From: Pseudomonas viridiflava | Lineage (GTDB): Bacteria; Pseudomonadota; Gammaproteobacteria; Pseudomonadales; Pseudomonadaceae | Assembly (NCBI RefSeq): GCF_900573885.1 | Contig: NZ_UPSE01000453.1 | Location: 62,001-126,000, forward strand | Reading direction: 5' to 3' | DNA: 64,000 nt | Part shown: in pieces, positions 44,236 through 53,225 of the stretch | How the letters are laid out: the number at the start of each line of letters is the position of its first letter | Position numbering within the stretch: position 1 is the stretch's first letter | Translations under genes and position numbers: made by a program | Notes under the pieces: model-generated | What the model saw: the letters and a program-made list of their open reading frames with translations, nothing else | Told to the model about the DNA's origin: nothing | Database searches by the model: none

Positions 44236-45579
44236 TTATGCCTGGGCCGCCAACACGCGGCGTTCCCATGGCGTGATTTCATCGTAGAAGCTGGTGAGCT
44301 CCAACGTCTTGGTAGCAATGTAGCCGTCAATGAACTCGTTGCCGAATAGCTCGCGCGCCAGGGTGCTGCGCTGCAAGCGGTCTATCGCGGCCTGCATCGT
44401 AGACGGCAGCCGCAAGGCATCGGGCACCTCGAACTCGCCCTGAATGGCCTCGCTCGGTTGCAGCTGCTGCTCCATGCCATACAAGCCGGCAGCCAGACTC
44501 GCCGCCAGGGCCAGATAGGGATTGGCGTCAGCCCCCGGCAGACGGTTTTCAACCCGACGCGCGGCCGGCGAACTGGCCGGAATGCGCAGGCCGGCGGCGC
44601 GGTTGTCATGCGACCAGCAGGCGTTGTTGGGCGACGCATAGGGATGGAACAGGCGCTGGTACGAATTCACGTTGGGCGCGAACAACAACGTGAAATCGGC
44701 CATTGCCGCTTGCTGCCCGGCAATGAACTGAAAGAACGCGGGCGTCGCTTCGCCGTGTTCGTCGCTGAAGATATTCCGGCCACCACCCTGCTCCACCACG
44801 CTTTGGTGGATGTGCATCGAACTGCCCGGCGTGTGGGCAAGCGGCTTGGCCATGCACACCACGATGACGCCATGCTTGAGCGCCACTTCTTTGAGCAGGT
44901 GTTTGAACAGGAACGTCTGGTCGGCCAGCAACAGCGCGTCGCCGTGCAGCAGATTGATCTCGAACTGGCTGACGCCCATCTCGTGCATAAAGGTGTCGCG
45001 CGGCAAACCCAGGGCTGCCATGCAGCGGTACACCTCGTTGAAGAAGGGTCGCAAGCCGTTGTTCGACGACACGCCAAAGGCCGAGCAACCGTCTTCACGA
45101 CGACCATCCAGACCGAGCGGTAGCTGAAACGGCTGCTGCGGATCGGCATTCGCCGCGAATACAAAAAATTCGAGCTCGGTGGCAACCACTGGCGACAGGC
45201 CACGCGCCGTGTAATTGCCCAGCACACGCTTGAGCAGCCCGCGTGTGGACAGGCCGGAGCTGCTGCCGTCCAGTTCATCGGCATCGCAAATGGCCAATGC
45301 TCGCGGCACGTCGCTCCAGGGCAGGCGATGAATTTGCGCGGGATCGGCGTTCAGCGCCAGGTCGCCGTCATCGCCACCGTAAAACGGCGCGGGCGGGTAA
45401 CCGCCCATAATGCATTGCAGGAGCACCCCGCGCGCCAACTGCAGCCGGCGCCCCTCCAGGAAGCCAGCGGCGGTCATCACCTTCCCGCGCGGCACGCCGT
45501 TGAGGTCAGGTGTTACGCATTCGATTTCGTCGATGCCGGCCAGATGCGCGGCAAGTGAACCGGGGCCATCAGTGCTCAT
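44236..45579 (-). CDS. Glutamine synthetase-family enzyme (gamma-glutamyl-amine ligase-like)
   Basis: A 447-residue GlnA-fold ligase. Catalytic-core motifs include ATELEFFVF (metal-binding glutamates), HEMGVSQFEINL, HTPGSSMHIHQSV (catalytic histidine) and RVENRLPGADANPYLALAA. It lacks the adenylylation-type C-terminus of housekeeping GlnA and looks like the PuuA group that glutamylates putrescine or other amines. The exact amine is unknown. Its neighbour is an MFS transporter in the same direction. No nearby puu-type catabolic genes are seen, so a specific polyamine role is not claimed. Confidence 0.85.
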   Translation of the reverse strand: MSTDGPGSLAAHLAGIDEIECVTPDLNGVPRGKVMTAAGFLEGRRLQLARGVLLQCIMGGYPPAPFYGGDDGDLALNADPAQIHRLPWSDVPRALAICDADELDGSSSGLSTRGLLKRVLGNYTARGLSPVVATELEFFVFAANADPQQPFQLPLGLDGRREDGCSAFGVSSNNGLRPFFNEVYRCMAALGLPRDTFMHEMGVSQFEINLLHGDALLLADQTFLFKHLLKEVALKHGVIVVCMAKPLAHTPGSSMHIHQSVVEQGGGRNIFSDEHGEATPAFFQFIAGQQAAMADFTLLFAPNVNSYQRLFHPYASPNNACWSHDNRAAGLRIPASSPAARRVENRLPGADANPYLALAASLAAGLYGMEQQLQPSEAIQGEFEVPDALRLPSTMQAAIDRLQRSTLARELFGNEFIDGYIATKTLELTSFYDEITPWERRVLAAQA

Positions 45580-45727
45580 AACGTCTGTCCTTAGTAAGAG
45601 CCGTCACGCATGGAACGCGGGCGCGTACAAAATACGCATCGGCTGTTCAGGATTTCAAGCAGCGAGCACAGATAAACCGCCCGAGCGGTGGGCGGGGCGC
45701 AACAGGAAGGGAAGCAGAAAAGAGAGA

Positions 45728-45802
45728 TGGTGTCCCCTGCTGGAGTCGAACCAGCATCTAGCCCTTAGGAGGGGCTTATTCTATCCATTGAACTAAGGAG
45801 AC
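45728..45802 (-). tRNA. tRNA-Arg (anticodon CCT)
   Basis: The 75-nt cloverleaf reads GTCTCCT...AGGGGAC with encoded CCA. The anticodon stem AGCCC/GGGCT holds the loop CTCCTAA, anticodon CCT, reading AGG. The T-arm GCTGG-TTCGACT-CCAGC is perfect. It stands alone between the glutamine synthetase-family gene and the ferredoxin oxidoreductase gene. The rest of 45580-45727 holds nothing I recognise. Confidence 0.93.
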
Positions 45803-45887
45803 AAATCGAGCCAGCCGGCAGAGCAGCCGACCGGCCGGCATGTTAACGGCGGGCTGCGTTTTTGTCATGTGTTTGCCAGACGTGAAA

Positions 45888-45922
45888 GCGCCGCTGCGTG
45901 AATTCCTGCACGGCAGCGGCGC
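45888..45922 (-). terminator. Hairpin after the ferredoxin oxidoreductase gene
   Basis: On the minus strand GCGCCGCTGC-CGTG pairs with CAC-GCAGCGGCGC (one bulge) around an 8-nt loop, followed by TTT. It probably ends the upstream transcript before the tRNA. Confidence 0.65.
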
Positions 45923-45933
45923 ATGTGCTGCGA

Positions 45934-48900
45934 TCAGGCTGCGGCGACGTATAACGGCGAAGACTCGCTGCCCTCGTCTCGCAACGAACGACGCAGTTCT
46001 TCCGCCTGACGTGTCACCGCCAGCAGTGCCTGATCCTTCACGTGCCCATAACCGCGAATACGTTCTGGCACCCGCGCCAGTGCCAATGCGCTATGGCGTT
46101 TTGCTTCACTGATTCGCTCAAGAATCAGCGCCACGTCTGCTTCGTAATGGCCGATCAGCTCACGCTCCATGCGCCGCTCGTGGCTATAGGCAAAGGGATC
46201 GAACCGCGTGCCGCGCAGGAACTTGAAGCGCGCCAATAGCGAAAATGCCTGCAACATCCACGGTCCAAAACTGCGTTTGCGTAACTCGCCAGTACGCGCA
46301 TCGCGCTTGCTCAGCCACGACGGCGCCAGGTGGAATTGCAAGCGGTAGTCGCCTTCAAACTGCGCCGCCAGGCGCCGCGTGAAGTCGCCGTTGCTGTACA
46401 GGCGCGCCACTTCATACTCGTCTTTGTAAGCCAGCAGTTTGAAATAGTTGAAGGCAACCGCCTCGGTCAGCGCCAAGGGCTGGCCTGGGAACAGTCGAGA
46501 CTCACTGGCGCGCACTTGACCGAGCAAAGCCAGGTAACGGTCAGCGTAAGCGTCATCCTGATACTCGCGCAGCGTGGCGGCGTTTCGCTCGATGCGCTGT
46601 TCCAGCGTCAGCTCTTTATCGGCCAATTGCGCAGCGGCATCTGGCTTGGCCAGCGCCTTGACGGCATCCGGCGAATGAGCCGCACGGCGACCCCATAGAA
46701 ACGCCTGCTGATTCAGCGGCACAGCGACCGCATTCAGCTCGATGGCCTGATTGATCGCTTCCGCGCTCACCGGCACCAGCCCGAGCTGGTAGGCGTAGCC
46801 CAACATAAACAGGTTGGTGGCGATGCTGTCGCCGAGCAGGCCGGTCGCCAGTTCGGTGGCTTCGACGAAATGGGTTTTGCTCGCGCCTACCGCCTCGACA
46901 ATGGCTTGCTGCATCGCCGCGCCGGGGAATTCAGCGTTGGGGTTGCGCGTGAATTCGGCAGTCGCTGCTTCGTGGCTATTCACCACGGCGTGGGCAATTT
47001 GCTCGTTGAGCTTGGCCAACGCTTCCTCGCTGGCGGCGACCACAAGGTCGCAGCCCAGCAGCAGGTCGGTTTCGCCAGCGGCGATGCGCACGGCATAAAT
47101 GTCGTCTTGCTTGGCGGCAATGCGGATGTGGGTAATCACCGGCCCGAACTTCTGCGCCAACCCCGCCTGGTCCAGCACGCTGCAGCCCTTGCCTTCCAGA
47201 TGCGCCGCCATGCCCAGCAGGGCGCCAACCGTCGTCACGCCGCTGCCGCCTACGCCCGGCAACAAGATGTTGTAAGGACGTTCCAGAGTCGGCTGCACGG
47301 GCTCCGGCACCGCCGCGAAATCGGCACCGTGGCCCAGCGCTTGCGGCTTGCGCAGCTGGCCGCCGTGCACGGTTACAAAGCTCGGGCAGAAGCCATCGAC
47401 GCAGGTGAAATCCTTGTTGCAGGAGTTCTGGTCGATCTCGCGCTTGCGGCCCTGCGCGGTTTCCAGCGGCAGCACCGACAAGCAGTTCGACTTGACGCTG
47501 CAATCGCCGCAACCCTCACACACGGCGGGGTTGATAAAGGCGCGCTTGGCTGGATCGGCCAATTTGCCGCGTTTGCGCCGCCGCCGTTTTTCAGTCGCGC
47601 AGGTTTGGTCATAGATGATCACCGAGGTACCTTTGAACTCGCGCAGCTCACGCTGCACGGCATCCAGTTCGCGACGATGGTGGAACGTAACGATGGGCGC
47701 AAAGGTAGTGCGGGTCGGGTATTTGTCCGGTTCATCGGACACCAGGGCAATGCGTTTCACGCCCTCGGAGAACAGTTGCTGGCTGAGCTGATCAACGCGC
47801 AGTTCGCCGTCAATCGGCTGGCCGCCGGTCATGGCGACCGCGTCGTTGTAGAGAATTTTGTAGGTGATATTCACCCCGGCCGCGACCGCTGCCCGCACCG
47901 CCAGCTGGCCCGAGTGGAAGTAAGTGCCGTCGCCGAGATTCTGGAAAATGTGCGGCGTGTCGGTGAACGGTGCCTGGCCGATCCACGTCGCGCCCTCGCC
48001 GCCCATTTGCGTGAAGGTATCGGTGTTGCGGTCCATCCACTGGGTCATGTAGTGGCAACCGATGCCGCCTTGGGCGCGACTACCCTCCGGCACTTTCGTC
48101 GACGTGTTGTGCGGGCAGCCGGAACAGAAATGGGGGGTGCGCACGGTTTTATGTTTGGGCGCGGCCAGGGCTTTTTCCTTGGCGGCAAGAAAGGCCAGAC
48201 GCGATTCGATTTGTTCGCTGGAATAGATCGGCGCAAGGCGCTTGGCAATCGCGCGGGCGATCATCGCGGGCGTCAGTTCGCTGAGGTTAGGCAACAGGGA
48301 AACGCCCTGCTCGTCGAACTCGCCCACCACACGAGGTCGTTTGTCGACCGGCCAGTTATAGAGCTGCCCGGTGAGCTGGTCTTCGATAATGCTGCGCTTC
48401 TCCTCCACCACCAGAATCTCGTCCAGGCCTTGCGCAAACTCGTGCACCGATACCGGCTCCAGCGGCCAGCTCATGCCGACTTTGAGCACACGCAGGCCGA
48501 CTTGCGCGCAGAGCTCATCGTCCAGACCGAGGTCCACCAGCGCCTGGCGCACGTCGAGGTAAGACTTGCCGGTGGTGATAATGCCGAGGCGCGGATTGGG
48601 TGAATCGAGCTTCACCTGGTTCAGATTGTTCGCCAGAGCAAAGGCGCGGGCGGCGTAGATTTTGTAGGTATTGAGGCGCTTTTCCTGCACCAGGGGCGGG
48701 TCCGGCCAGCGGATGTGCACGCCGTCTTCAGGCAGCTGGAAATCAGTGGGTAGCTGGATTTGCACACGCAGCGGATCGACATCCACTACGGCGGAGGAAT
48801 CGACGTTCTCGGCGATGGTTTTCAGGGCCACCCAGCAACCGCTGTAGCGCGACAACTCCCAACCGAGAATGCCGTAATCGAGAATTTCCTGAACGTTGGC

Positions 48901-49419
48901 CGGGTTGAGAACCGGAATGGACGCCGCGATAAACGCGTGCTCGCTCTGGTTGGCGATGCTCGAAGACTTGCAACCATGGTCGTCACCGGCCAGCAGCAGC
49001 ACGCCGCCATGGGCCGACACGCCGGCGGAGTTACCGTGTTTGAACACGTCACCACAACGGTCGACGCCCGGCCCTTTGCCGTACCACATGGCGAATACGC
49101 CGTCGTAGCGCGCGCCGGGAAACAGCGAAGTCTGTTGGCTGCCCCACACGGCAGTTGCGGCCAACTCTTCGTTGACGCCGGGCTGGAAGTGAATGTGGTT
49201 GTCTTGCAGAAAGGTTTTGGCTTCCCACAGGCTTTTATCGAGATTGCCTAACGGTGAGCCCCGGTACCCGGAAATAAAACAGGCGGTGTTCAGGCCGTGG
49301 GCGCTGTCACGCTGTTTTTGCAGCATAGGCAGGCGAGTGAGTGCCTGGGTGCCGGTGAGGTAGAGATGACCGGTTGCGAGTCGGTACTTGTCATCCAGGC
49401 GGATCTCGGCCAGAGACAT
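45934..49419 (-). CDS. Indolepyruvate ferredoxin oxidoreductase, fused alpha/gamma type
   Basis: A 1161-residue fused 2-oxoacid:ferredoxin oxidoreductase. The N-terminal alpha-like part and the TPP region (HFCSGCPHNTS, GGIGCHYMTQW) are followed by a cysteine-rich segment (CEGCGDCSVKSNCLSV, NKDFTCVDGFCP) for iron-sulfur binding, and a gamma-like domain (LPGVGGSGVTTVGALLGMAA). It oxidatively decarboxylates aryl or branched pyruvates from amino acid breakdown to acyl-CoA. The start MSLAEIRLDDKYRL has AAGGAG 8 nt before it; the open frame extends 14 residues. It is divergent from an Lrp-type regulator that probably controls it. Confidence 0.9.
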   Translation of the reverse strand: MSLAEIRLDDKYRLATGHLYLTGTQALTRLPMLQKQRDSAHGLNTACFISGYRGSPLGNLDKSLWEAKTFLQDNHIHFQPGVNEELAATAVWGSQQTSLFPGARYDGVFAMWYGKGPGVDRCGDVFKHGNSAGVSAHGGVLLLAGDDHGCKSSSIANQSEHAFIAASIPVLNPANVQEILDYGILGWELSRYSGCWVALKTIAENVDSSAVVDVDPLRVQIQLPTDFQLPEDGVHIRWPDPPLVQEKRLNTYKIYAARAFALANNLNQVKLDSPNPRLGIITTGKSYLDVRQALVDLGLDDELCAQVGLRVLKVGMSWPLEPVSVHEFAQGLDEILVVEEKRSIIEDQLTGQLYNWPVDKRPRVVGEFDEQGVSLLPNLSELTPAMIARAIAKRLAPIYSSEQIESRLAFLAAKEKALAAPKHKTVRTPHFCSGCPHNTSTKVPEGSRAQGGIGCHYMTQWMDRNTDTFTQMGGEGATWIGQAPFTDTPHIFQNLGDGTYFHSGQLAVRAAVAAGVNITYKILYNDAVAMTGGQPIDGELRVDQLSQQLFSEGVKRIALVSDEPDKYPTRTTFAPIVTFHHRRELDAVQRELREFKGTSVIIYDQTCATEKRRRRKRGKLADPAKRAFINPAVCEGCGDCSVKSNCLSVLPLETAQGRKREIDQNSCNKDFTCVDGFCPSFVTVHGGQLRKPQALGHGADFAAVPEPVQPTLERPYNILLPGVGGSGVTTVGALLGMAAHLEGKGCSVLDQAGLAQKFGPVITHIRIAAKQDDIYAVRIAAGETDLLLGCDLVVAASEEALAKLNEQIAHAVVNSHEAATAEFTRNPNAEFPGAAMQQAIVEAVGASKTHFVEATELATGLLGDSIATNLFMLGYAYQLGLVPVSAEAINQAIELNAVAVPLNQQAFLWGRRAAHSPDAVKALAKPDAAAQLADKELTLEQRIERNAATLREYQDDAYADRYLALLGQVRASESRLFPGQPLALTEAVAFNYFKLLAYKDEYEVARLYSNGDFTRRLAAQFEGDYRLQFHLAPSWLSKRDARTGELRKRSFGPWMLQAFSLLARFKFLRGTRFDPFAYSHERRMERELIGHYEADVALILERISEAKRHSALALARVPERIRGYGHVKDQALLAVTRQAEELRRSLRDEGSESSPLYVAAA

Positions 49420-49617
49420 AGCGGGCGCTCCTTTTATTTTTATGGCGACCTGGGCGGCCACGGTAAAGCCACCCCACTTGGCTCACGGCAGGATTTCTGC
49501 CGAGGCACATGCATAAGAATATGACCGGACGGTTCCGATTTTTTCTTTCTATTTTCGAGCCGCAAAGCCACTCTTGTGCATGAGTTATCCAGTAACAACA
49601 ACAACAGAGACTGGCTT

Positions 49618-50091
49618 ATGCAAAACACGCTTAGCCCCATCGACCGGAAGATTCTGCGACTGCTGCAACACAACGCCGATTTGTCTGCCGCCGAGATCGC
49701 GGAAAAGGTCGAACTGTCGCAGTCGCCCTGCTGGCGACGCATTCATCGAATGCAGGAAGAAGGCTTGATCGAGCGAAAAGTCGCACTGCTCAACCCGACG
49801 CTGCTCGGCTTCTCGATTACCGTATTCGTCAACATCAAGCTCTCGGCTCATGGGCGCAATAACCTGACCGAGTTCGAGGAGGCGATTGTCGGTTATCCCC
49901 AGGTGCTGGAGTGTTTCACCATGGCCGGTGGCTCGGACTACCTGCTCAAGGTCGTGGCCAAGGACATCGCCAGCTACGAACGTTTCCTGCGCGACCAACT
50001 GTTGCAGCGGCCGCATGTGCTGGAAGCGCATTCGAATATCGCCATGAGCGAGGTGAAGCGCACCACCGAACTGCCGCTGGATCTGGTCTAG
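49618..50091 (+). CDS. Lrp/AsnC family transcriptional regulator
   Basis: A 157-residue regulator. The N-terminal winged helix (LSPIDRKILRLLQHNADLSA, then VELSQSPCWRRIHRMQEEG) and the C-terminal RAM ligand-binding domain (ILECFTMAGG-type segment with GGSDYLLKVVAKDI) are complete. I use the ATG giving MQNTLSPIDRK; a GTG 14 codons upstream would give an unusual extension. The gene is divergent from the fused oxidoreductase across a 198-nt gap, implying control of that enzyme by an amino acid ligand. Its stop overlaps the convergent phnN stop. Confidence 0.9.
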   Translation: MQNTLSPIDRKILRLLQHNADLSAAEIAEKVELSQSPCWRRIHRMQEEGLIERKVALLNPTLLGFSITVFVNIKLSAHGRNNLTEFEEAIVGYPQVLECFTMAGGSDYLLKVVAKDIASYERFLRDQLLQRPHVLEAHSNIAMSEVKRTTELPLDLV

Positions 50092-50639
50092 CGGCGCGCG
50101 CTGGCGATCAGCCCGAGCAGCGCCGTGACGGTGGCTGCGAGCGGGCCGGAGTTGTCGAGGATATGCAGCTTTTCTGCGTCTGCGCTGGATTGAAGCTGGG
50201 CACTGCGTGCCAGACGCGCCTCTATCTCCTCAGGCGTTTCGCGCCCGCGAGCCATAAGCCGTGCGCGCAGCACTTGGGGCTCAACGTTGAGCACAATGGC
50301 CAGAAGGTCGGGATACCGGTTTCGCGCCTGGGGCAGATAACCGCGTGATCCGTTCACCAACACGTTGTCGCCGCTTTCCAGCCAGTGATCTATTTGCGCG
50401 GGAATGCCGTAAGCCAGGCCATTGGCCCGCCAACTCATGGCGAAAGCGCCCTGCCCCTCGAGGCGTTCAAACTGCTCTGGCGTTACCGCGTCAGCGTCTT
50501 CACCGACCGCCTCGGCTGAACGCGTGATCACCCGCCGAACCAGCCGGCAATGCTGCGCCTCAAGCTGGGCGCGCGCGGCTTGCAACAAACTGTCCTTACC
50601 TGAACCCGACGGCCCCATCAGGTAAATCAACGTGCCCAT
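50088..50639 (-). CDS. phnN: Ribose 1,5-bisphosphate phosphokinase PhnN (orphan)
   Basis: A 183-residue P-loop kinase. The start MGTLIYLMGPSGSGKDSLLQ contains Walker A; VRRVITRS, NGLAYGIPAQID and VLVNGSRGYLPQA are PhnN motifs. It converts ribose 1,5-bisphosphate to PRPP in phosphonate breakdown. No other C-P lyase gene is present in the window, although in P. aeruginosa the phn operon lies next to amrZ, the neighbour here. Its stop codon lies in the CTAG shared with the convergent Lrp gene. Confidence 0.9.
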   Translation of the reverse strand: MGTLIYLMGPSGSGKDSLLQAARAQLEAQHCRLVRRVITRSAEAVGEDADAVTPEQFERLEGQGAFAMSWRANGLAYGIPAQIDHWLESGDNVLVNGSRGYLPQARNRYPDLLAIVLNVEPQVLRARLMARGRETPEEIEARLARSAQLQSSADAEKLHILDNSGPLAATVTALLGLIASARR

Positions 50640-51050
50640 CTACAACACCTCACTACAAATGCCTAGCGCTAATACTGCCCCGGCCCGGCGGAGCGGCAAT
50701 CTTGCCTGATCAGGTCTCACCCTTGGCAAGCAATTGGTGATGCCGCTCTATATTGCGAACAAGTTGTATGACGACAGGGCAAACATGGGCTTAAATGCAC
50801 AGTACTTCCGTGCCAGAAATAACCACTTTGACAAATGGCGCGCATTTTCGACAGTTGGTGCTGGCACAAAGCCGCTAGGCGGTTCAAACTGCGACACAGA
50901 TTTGGCGTCAAATAACTGATGCAGCGACTCATGGGTCAACTGGGGATAATTGCCCTCCCGTTGAACGGCTAGTGCTAATGATGGTCAAACCGGTGACAAT
51001 CATGCAGCCAAGTGCCAGCATCGCTTCCCTGAACTAACCGGTTTAAATGT
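50640..51050. other. 410-bp intergenic region upstream of amrZ
   Basis: No credible gene is present; short open frames on either strand lack family features and ribosome binding sites. Several TGGCA/TGCCA half-sites occur (for example TGCTGGCAC near 50858 and GTGCCAG near 51010), as expected for AmrZ autoregulation. A possible extracytoplasmic-sigma (AlgU-like) match, AAACTG-N16-TCAAA, ends near 50912. Neither is strong enough to call separately. Confidence 0.4.
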
Positions 51051-51383
51051 ATGCGCCCTATGAAACAGGCTATTTATTCCAGCCGTACGGCTGACAAGTT
51101 CGTCGTTCGTTTACCCGATGGCATGCGCGAGCGCATCGCGGATGTAGCGCGTAATCATCACCGCAGCATGAACTCCGAGATCATTGCTCGTCTTGAACAG
51201 AGCATGCTCCAGGAAGGCTCGCTGGACGAAGACCTGAGCATGCGCTTGGATAGACCGGAACTTTCCCTGCATGAGCGCGAGCTGCTGCAACGGTTTCGCC
51301 AACTGTCCCGTCGTCAGCAAAATGCTTTGGTCGCTTTGATCGCTCACGATGCCGAGATGAATGCTGAAGCAGAAGAAGCCTGA
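51051..51383 (+). CDS. amrZ: Ribbon-helix-helix regulator AmrZ (AlgZ)
   Basis: A 110-residue Arc/MetJ-type DNA-binding protein, very close to P. aeruginosa AmrZ. The flexible N-terminus [14 protein letters not shown] is followed by the DNA-contacting strand DKFVVRLP (Lys16, Val18 and Arg20 correspond to Lys18, Val20 and Arg22 of P. aeruginosa), the helices [20 protein letters not shown] and an oligomerisation C-terminus. The N-terminal arm is two residues shorter. It controls alginate, twitching, c-di-GMP and, in P. aeruginosa, represses fleQ; fleQ is in this window. No clear ribosome binding site precedes the ATG. Confidence 0.94.
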   Translation: MRPMKQAIYSSRTADKFVVRLPDGMRERIADVARNHHRSMNSEIIARLEQSMLQEGSLDEDLSMRLDRPELSLHERELLQRFRQLSRRQQNALVALIAHDAEMNAEAEEA

Positions 51384-51417
51384 ATAGGCCGGACTGTTTC
51401 AGGTAACAAGCCTCCAT

Positions 51418-51444
51418 AAAAAAACCGCCACCGGCGGTTTTTTT
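51418..51444. terminator. Bidirectional terminator between amrZ and mgtE
   Basis: AAAACCGCC and GGCGGTTTT (51421-51429, 51433-51441) pair around a 3-nt loop with A and T runs on both flanks. Confidence 0.93.
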
Positions 51445-51465
51445 ATGTCTGCGATTCGGGCCCCG

Positions 51466-52908
51466 TCAGAGCAGGAACAACGTAGCCAGCCCGAGGAAGA
51501 TAAAGAAGCCGCCGCTGTCAGTCACCGCCGTGATCATCACGCTGGAACCCAGCGCCGGATCGCGCCCCAGGCGCGTCAATGTCATCGGAATCAGCACGCC
51601 CATCAGCGCCGCCAACAAAAGGTTGAGCGTCATGGCTGCCGTCATCACGATTCCCAGCGACCAGCTGCCGTACAACATATAGGCAACAACACCGATAACG
51701 CCGCCCCACACCACGCCATTGAACAGCGATACCGCCAGCTCCTTGCGCATTAAACGCGAGGTATTGCCGGTGCTCACCTGGTCCAGCGCCATGGCGCGAA
51801 CAATCATGGTGATGGTCTGGTTGCCCGAGTTACCACCGATGCCCGCCACAATTGGCATCAGCGCCGCCAATGCCACCAGCTTTTCAATGGAGCCTTCAAA
51901 CAGCCCGATCACACGGGAAGCAATAAACGCGGTAATCAGGTTGATCGCCAGCCAGGCCCAACGGTTGCGCAGCGATTTCCACACCGAGGCGAATATGTCT
52001 TCTTCCTCGCGCAGACCCGCCATGTTCAGTACTTCGGTTTCGCTTTCTTCACGAATCAAGTCGACCATTTCATCGATGGTCAAACGACCGATGAGCTTGC
52101 CGTTCTTGTCCACCACCGGCGCGGAAATAAGGTCGTAACGCTCGAACGCTTGCGCCGCGTCGTAGGCATCTTCATCCGGATGGAAGCTCACCGGATCGTC
52201 GGCCATGACTTCAGCCACTTGCTTGTCCGGATCATTCACCAGCAGGCGCTTGATCGGCAGCACGCCCTTGAGCACGCCGTCGTAATCGACGACGAACAAT
52301 TTGTCGGTGTGACCCGGCAATTCTTTCAGGCGGCGCAGGTAGCGCAGAACCACTTCCAGGCTGACGTCTTCGCGGATGGTGACCATCTCGAAGTCCATCA
52401 GGGCGCCGACTTGATCTTCCTCATACGACAATGCCGAACGCACGCGCTCACGCTGCTGCGCGTCGAGGGTTTCCATGAGTTCGTGCACGACATCGCGGGG
52501 CAGCTCCGACGCCAGGTCCGCCAGTTCGTCGGCGTCCATGTCTTTCGCGGCCGCGAGAATCTCGTGATCGTCCATGTCGGCGATCAGGGTTTCGCGTACC
52601 GAGTCGGATACTTCGAGCAGGATGTCGCCGTCGCGCTCGGCTTTGACCAACTGCCATACGGTCAGACGATCATCGAGCGGCAACGCTTCGAGAATGTGGG
52701 CAACGTCAGCGGAGTGCAGGTCGTCGAGCTTGCGTTGCAGCTCAGCGAGATTCTGGCGATGGACGAGGCTTTCAACCCGCTCCTGATTCTGGCCCTCCTG
52801 GCGGTGGGTCAGGTCTTCAACGAGCTTGTGCCGGTGCAGCAGTTCAACGACTTGGGCAAGTCGGTCCTGCAGGCTTTCTTGCGGCTTTTTTGCTTCTACT
52901 TCTGTCAT
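51466..52908 (-). CDS. mgtE: Magnesium transporter MgtE
   Basis: A 480-residue MgtE. The N-terminal domain (about 40-160; VAHILEALPLDDRLTVWQLV) is followed by two CBS domains (about 165-290; VSFHPDEDAYDAAQAFERYD) and five membrane helices near the C-terminus, with the pore region GGNSGNQTITMIVRAMA. The CBS domains sense cytosolic Mg2+ and gate the channel. ATG 52908 has GGAG 6 nt upstream; the open frame could start four codons earlier. It converges on amrZ. No recognisable Mg riboswitch precedes it. Confidence 0.94.
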   Translation of the reverse strand: MTEVEAKKPQESLQDRLAQVVELLHRHKLVEDLTHRQEGQNQERVESLVHRQNLAELQRKLDDLHSADVAHILEALPLDDRLTVWQLVKAERDGDILLEVSDSVRETLIADMDDHEILAAAKDMDADELADLASELPRDVVHELMETLDAQQRERVRSALSYEEDQVGALMDFEMVTIREDVSLEVVLRYLRRLKELPGHTDKLFVVDYDGVLKGVLPIKRLLVNDPDKQVAEVMADDPVSFHPDEDAYDAAQAFERYDLISAPVVDKNGKLIGRLTIDEMVDLIREESETEVLNMAGLREEEDIFASVWKSLRNRWAWLAINLITAFIASRVIGLFEGSIEKLVALAALMPIVAGIGGNSGNQTITMIVRAMALDQVSTGNTSRLMRKELAVSLFNGVVWGGVIGVVAYMLYGSWSLGIVMTAAMTLNLLLAALMGVLIPMTLTRLGRDPALGSSVMITAVTDSGGFFIFLGLATLFLL

Positions 52909-53225
52909 AGCACACTCCACCCCCAGCGGCAGAGCGCGCCAAAGGGATCAATCAGTCAATTCTTGATTGGTAAAGCGAGGTCTTGAGCTACTACTGGGTA
53001 AGTCCATGATGGCAATCCATAAGCCTCGGCGAGGCTGACCGGCAAATGATACCACTGCGCCCTGGCTTTGCATGCGACAAAATCTAGGCAAGAACAAGTG
53101 CTTGCGGCGCAAAGCTAGGTTTCTTCTGAATCCTTCGTACGACGCATTGCAAGTGCCGGGAGGCACTACAGACCGAAGGTTTTTTACGCGCTAGGGTGGT
53201 GTTTTCTGTCATGGAGGACGAACCG
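52909..53225 (+). other. 317-bp intergenic region with several hairpins; possible small RNA on the plus strand
   Basis: No gene found. Perfect hairpins occur at 53022-53036 (AGCCTC-GGC-GAGGCT) and 53152-53167 (AGTGCC-GGGA-GGCACT). The latter is enclosed by CCTTCG (53132-53137) and CGAAGG (53174-53179), followed by six T residues (53180-53185), a terminator-like end on the plus strand. A transcript ending there would stop about 40 nt before the next gene, so this may be an attenuator or an independent small RNA. The GGGA loop is the sort of site RsmA/CsrA can bind. Confidence 0.4.

Noticed and set aside
46870-48603. 577-codon plus-strand open frame opposite the ferredoxin oxidoreductase
   Set aside because: A shadow of the real gene, which has strong domain evidence.
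50734-50939. Short open frames on both strands upstream of amrZ
   Set aside because: About 60 codons each, no ribosome binding site, no recognisable family; the region is better read as regulatory.
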